Source of the DNA: Burkholderiaceae bacterium | GTDB taxonomy: Bacteria; Pseudomonadota; Gammaproteobacteria; Burkholderiales; Burkholderiaceae | Reading direction: 5' to 3' | Length of the DNA: 37,037 nt | NCBI GenBank assembly: GCA_947448695.1 | Contig: CANFOL010000020.1 | Location: forward strand, 1-37,037 | In this document: positions 34,457 through 37,037 of the stretch, one piece after another | Position numbering within the stretch: the first letter of the stretch is position 1 | Layout: every line of letters begins with the position of its first letter | Translations under genes and position numbers: made by a program | The notes under the pieces: generated by a model | Database searches by the model: none | Told to the model about the DNA's origin: nothing | Seen by the model: only the letters and a program-made list of their open reading frames with translations

Positions 34457-35054
34457 GATTTAGCCAATCTTGACCACGTTGATAAAGAGCTTCTACTGCA
34501 GGGCCTTTGAGTTGAGGCATATCTGGTTTAACAGTAAAGCCAAGTTTCGTTTGAATATAGGCTAAATGACGATAGCCTTCTGGGAAACGATTTAATAATT
34601 CTTGATCGAGCTTAAGATTCGCTGCAGGATCGAGTGGATTGAGACGATCTTTTTCATAGATCGGTTGACGAAGAACGACGCCCCATCTACCTTCACGTTT
34701 TTCCATGAAGTCATAAAAGCGACCAGTACACACCACATCACAAATAACCCCATCGACAGGACCACGTTGTGTAATAGTCATTTTTGTTTGTGCGATAGCA
34801 CGATCACCATTTACTTCAACGCTACAACCCCCGAGAAAATGCAAAATGCTAACGCCTTTATTCCAGCCTTCGATAGAGACTTTGATAAATTCCTCAAAAT
34901 GTCCTTGAAACCAAGTTGCCATCATGACACCATCGCTGTGCCAAACAGTTTTAAATTTTTCCCATTGACCAGAGTCACGCCAGACGACCCAATTCTCTAC
35001 TACCTCACGAATACGTTGTTTTTCTAATAAGACTTCTACATCTGTGGTGCTCAT
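34449..35054 (-). CDS. SnoaL/NTF2-like protein
   Basis: A cone-shaped alpha+beta barrel protein of the SnoaL-like/NTF2 superfamily, judged by LEKQRIREVVENWVVWRDSG at the start and WHSDGVMMATWFQG. The middle strand pattern is FLGGCSVEVNGDRAIAQTKM, followed by GRFYDFMEKREGRWGVVLRQPIYEKDRL. About 140 residues cover the domain; the remaining 60 form an extra C-terminal region (FPEGYRHLAYIQTKLG). Such proteins act as small isomerases, dehydratases or dioxygenase-like subunits in aromatic catabolism, so a catalytic role is plausible. AAGGA lies seven bases before the ATG. It sits between two TctC genes on one transcript. Confidence 0.82.
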   Translation of the reverse strand: MSTTDVEVLLEKQRIREVVENWVVWRDSGQWEKFKTVWHSDGVMMATWFQGHFEEFIKVSIEGWNKGVSILHFLGGCSVEVNGDRAIAQTKMTITQRGPVDGVICDVVCTGRFYDFMEKREGRWGVVLRQPIYEKDRLNPLDPAANLKLDQELLNRFPEGYRHLAYIQTKLGFTVKPDMPQLKGPAVEALYQRGQDWLNHV

Positions 35055-35086
35055 AATTTTCCTTAAGAGTAATAACTACGTTGAAT

Positions 35087-36076
35087 TTAATCTGGTTTGA
35101 TATTGGCTGACTTAATCACTTTGGACCATTTATCGACTTCAGTTTTAATGATTTGGCTCGTTTGATCGGGTGTTGGTGTAGAGATCAGATAACCCATCGA
35201 GGTTAATTTTTCCTTCATCTCCGGTGAGCTTACTATCTTTGACATTTCTGAATTCAATAAATCAATAATGGCTTTAGGAGTTCCTACAGGAGCTGCCACG
35301 AATTGTTGCGTATCACCTTCAAAATCAGGGAAGCCTGATTCAGCAATTGTTGGCACATTGGGCAAAGTAGAAATACGTGATTTGCTAGTGAGGGCAAGAG
35401 CCACTAACTTACCCCCGCTAATTTGAGACATAGCAGGAGGAAGTGCGGATAAGCCTAATGGCACTTGATTAGCTAAAACTGCCTGTAAAGCAGGACCTCC
35501 GCCATTATATGGAATGTGTTTCATATCAATATTGGCCCTTAAGACTAAAAGTTCAGCGCTGAGATGTGGACCTGTTCCATTGCCTGGAGAAGCGTAATCA
35601 AATTTACCGGGATTAGATTTAACTAGCGCAATCAACTCTTTCATATTTTTTGCAGGGAAGGATGGATGAGCCACCAGGATATTAGGAGAACTTACAGGCA
35701 TTCCAATAGGAGCAAAATCTTTAAAAACATCAAAACCTGGATTACCAAATAAGGAAGGATTGATTACAAAAGAACTACTCACTAAAAGGAGTGTATAGCC
35801 ATCTGCCGGAGATTTAGCTACTTGTGCAATTCCAATATTGGCAGAGCCACCAGGCTTATTTTCAACAATAAAAGATTTACCTAAGTTTTCTGAAAGTTTT
35901 TGCGATAAAAGGCGAGCAATAATGTCTGAAGGACCACCTGGAGCAAATGGAACGATAATTTTTACTACACGATTAGGATATTCTTGGGCTAAAGCTGTTG
36001 GCAAATGAAAAATGCCAACGATACAGACAAGTAATGACATTAAAGCCATTGGAAACAGATTCAGAACTTTTTTCAT
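35087..36076 (-). CDS. TctC/Bug-family periplasmic binding protein 3
   Basis: TTT-type solute receptor of 329 residues. The signal peptide ends at TALAQ (about residue 31). Motifs are YPNRVVKIIVPFAPGGPSDIIARLLSQKL, FIVENKPGGSANIGIAQVAKSPADGYT and YASPGNGTGPHLSAEL. It is the first gene of a minus-strand unit (TctC3, SnoaL-like, TctC2) and is divergent from GST. GAGG lies five bases before the ATG. A perfect TATAAT is present on the minus strand at 36108-36113. The three TctC proteins of this window are clearly distinct in sequence, so they are not recent duplicates. Confidence 0.93.
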   Translation of the reverse strand: MKKVLNLFPMALMSLLVCIVGIFHLPTALAQEYPNRVVKIIVPFAPGGPSDIIARLLSQKLSENLGKSFIVENKPGGSANIGIAQVAKSPADGYTLLLVSSSFVINPSLFGNPGFDVFKDFAPIGMPVSSPNILVAHPSFPAKNMKELIALVKSNPGKFDYASPGNGTGPHLSAELLVLRANIDMKHIPYNGGGPALQAVLANQVPLGLSALPPAMSQISGGKLVALALTSKSRISTLPNVPTIAESGFPDFEGDTQQFVAAPVGTPKAIIDLLNSEMSKIVSSPEMKEKLTSMGYLISTPTPDQTSQIIKTEVDKWSKVIKSANIKPD

Positions 36077-36119
36077 ATTGCCTCAACTTTTATAAAAATT
36101 TGGTTTTATTATATGATTA

Positions 36120-36159
36120 ATAGTCGAAATTGACGATAATCTAAAAGTAATAATAAATA
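36120..36159 (+). promoter_or_regulatory. GST promoter with overlapping imperfect dyad
   Basis: TTGACG (36130-36135) and TAAATA (36154-36159) are 18 bases apart upstream of the GST ATG, which has AGAGG. An imperfect dyad ATaGTC-N6-GACgAT (36120-36137) covers the -35 box and lies between the divergent GST and TctC3 promoters. Confidence 0.4.
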
Positions 36160-36173
36160 TAAAAGAGGCATGC

Positions 36174-36803
36174 ATGAGTAATCTCACGGTATGGGGGCGT
36201 TTAAACTCCATAAATGTACAAAAAGTATTATGGCTTTGTGAAGATATTCAATTGCCATTCCATCGAATCGATGCTGGCATGGAATTTGGGGTGAACAAAA
36301 CTGAAGATTACAAAAGCAAAAATCCGAATGGTTTAGTTCCCACAATTGATGATGATGGGTTTATTTTGTGGGAATCACATGCAATTATGCGCTATCTCGC
36401 CCGCAAGTATGATCAAAGTCATTCCCTTTATCCTGCTGATTTGCAAAGTAGTGCAAAAATTGATCAATGGTTAGATTGGTACAACACGGTAGGATGGCCT
36501 CCCATGAGGAATCTTTTTTGGGGATGGATTCGCACGCCTGTAGCAGAACGTAATTTAGAAGAACTAGAAAAAATTCGTCAAAGCTTTATTCTGATTGCGA
36601 CGATATTGGATCAGCAATTGAGTCAAACGCCGTATATTGCTGGTCAGCACTTTACGATAGCTGATATTCCAATGGCCCTACTTTGTTATCGATGGTTCAA
36701 TTTACCCGTCGAGCGCCCAACGATGAAGCATCTTGAGGCTTGGTATACCAAAGCTCAAGGTCGACCAGGGTATCAAAAATATTCTACTGCACCACTGACC
36801 TAA
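36174..36803 (+). CDS. Glutathione S-transferase family protein
   Basis: A 209-residue GST with an N-terminal thioredoxin-like domain: LTVWGRLNSINVQKVLWLCED, then NPNGLVPTIDDDGFILWESHAIMRYLARKY with the GSH-binding ESHAI. A helical C-terminal domain follows and includes YIAGQHFTIADIPMAL. The catalytic residue is probably the serine or asparagine in LNSINVQK. Class cannot be fixed from sequence alone. In catabolic clusters GSTs can act as maleylacetoacetate-type isomerases or remove thioether adducts. A TarD-like gene starts 16 bases later, suggesting a shared transcript. Confidence 0.92.
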   Translation: MSNLTVWGRLNSINVQKVLWLCEDIQLPFHRIDAGMEFGVNKTEDYKSKNPNGLVPTIDDDGFILWESHAIMRYLARKYDQSHSLYPADLQSSAKIDQWLDWYNTVGWPPMRNLFWGWIRTPVAERNLEELEKIRQSFILIATILDQQLSQTPYIAGQHFTIADIPMALLCYRWFNLPVERPTMKHLEAWYTKAQGRPGYQKYSTAPLT

Positions 36804-36819
36804 TAATGAAAGATTTGTT

Positions 36820-37037
36820 TTGAAAATTGTCGATATTCGCGAGATCAGTGTTCCATTAAAGTCTAATTTACGCAATTCTGTATTTGACTTTTCAGAAATG
36901 ACGACTTCTGTAGTTGCAGTGATTTCTGATGTGGTCAGGGATGGTAAGCCCTTAGTTGGTTATGCATTTAATTCCACAGGCAGATATGCCTGTGGAGCAC
37001 AGATGCGCGATCGCTTTATTCCAAGAATCTTAAAAAC
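36820..37037 (+). CDS. Enolase-superfamily (mandelate racemase/MLE) dehydratase, D-tartrate dehydratase-like, 5' part only
   Basis: An open frame reaching the window edge, 72 codons visible. It starts at TTG 36820 (MKIVDIREISVPLKSN); I see no in-frame ATG upstream before stops. The segment then reads RNSVFDFSEMTTSVVAVISD, continues VVRDGKPLVGYAFNSTGRYA, and ends near RDRFIPRIL. From memory this closely follows the N-terminal capping domain of Bradyrhizobium D-tartrate dehydratase (TarD). The barrel domain with the catalytic lysine and metal ligands lies outside the window, so the reaction cannot be confirmed. It may be another acid-sugar or hydroxy-acid dehydratase. Confidence 0.8.
   Translation, partial: MKIVDIREISVPLKSNLRNSVFDFSEMTTSVVAVISDVVRDGKPLVGYAFNSTGRYACGAQMRDRFIPRILK

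Overview
The window looks like a chromosomal segment of an AT-rich betaproteobacterium of the order Burkholderiales. The closest fit is a Polynucleobacter-like freshwater planktonic bacterium. This is inferred from the low GC by eye, the compact gene packing, the housekeeping gene order (tolQRAB-pal-cpoB-queC-ribD; exbB-exbD-lpxK-ycaR-kdsB-adk; glyA-nrdR; xerD-plsY) and the many orphan TctC-type binding proteins. No database search was possible, so the genus is a judgement from memory. No rRNA, tRNA, CRISPR array, insertion sequence or phage gene was seen. No gene-free stretch exceeds 300 bases; the longest is 255 bases at 11588-11842.

Layout. (1) 1-5903, minus strand: Tol-Pal envelope operon tolQ-tolR-tolA-tolB-pal-cpoB, followed by queC (preQ0 synthesis) and the 5' part of ribD (riboflavin). 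(2) 6048-7751, plus: glyA and nrdR. (3) 7763-11587, minus: a lipid A/envelope unit, exbB-exbD-lpxK-ycaR-kdsB, then adk. (4) 11843-20061: mixed housekeeping genes xseA, sodB, murB, a YajQ-family gene, an AEC transporter, xerD, plsY, folE, a Tat-exported HiPIP and corA. (5) 20119-25172: a PaiB-like gene split by a one-base frameshift at a T7 tract, an MFS transporter with a C-terminal ABM-type domain, an amidase and a second MFS transporter. (6) 26109-37037: an accessory catabolic region with a LysR regulator and a divergent operon of a PhzS-like flavin monooxygenase, a DapA-family aldolase, a TctC binding protein, a GlcG-family protein and a Pht5-like protein. Then come a TcuA/TcuB-type dehydrogenase pair, a minus-strand TctC-SnoaL-TctC unit, and a GST gene followed by the start of a D-tartrate-dehydratase-like enolase-superfamily gene.

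The most interesting part is region 6. It has the parts of a pathway for an unidentified (aromatic or hydroxy-) carboxylic acid: regulator, three binding proteins without their TctA/TctB membrane partners, oxygenase, aldolase, decarboxylase-like protein, two-subunit dehydrogenase and dehydratase. The order matches no pathway I know. Its control sites are readable: a perfect T-N11-A LysR dyad with a 17-base-spaced promoter, and a second perfect dyad overlapping a TATAAT box before tcuA.

Smaller regulatory observations are also concrete. corA has its Shine-Dalgarno sequence inside the 3' arm of a strong terminator hairpin. Two Fur-box-like palindromes precede the HiPIP gene. The sodB terminator is encoded inside the convergent murB coding sequence.
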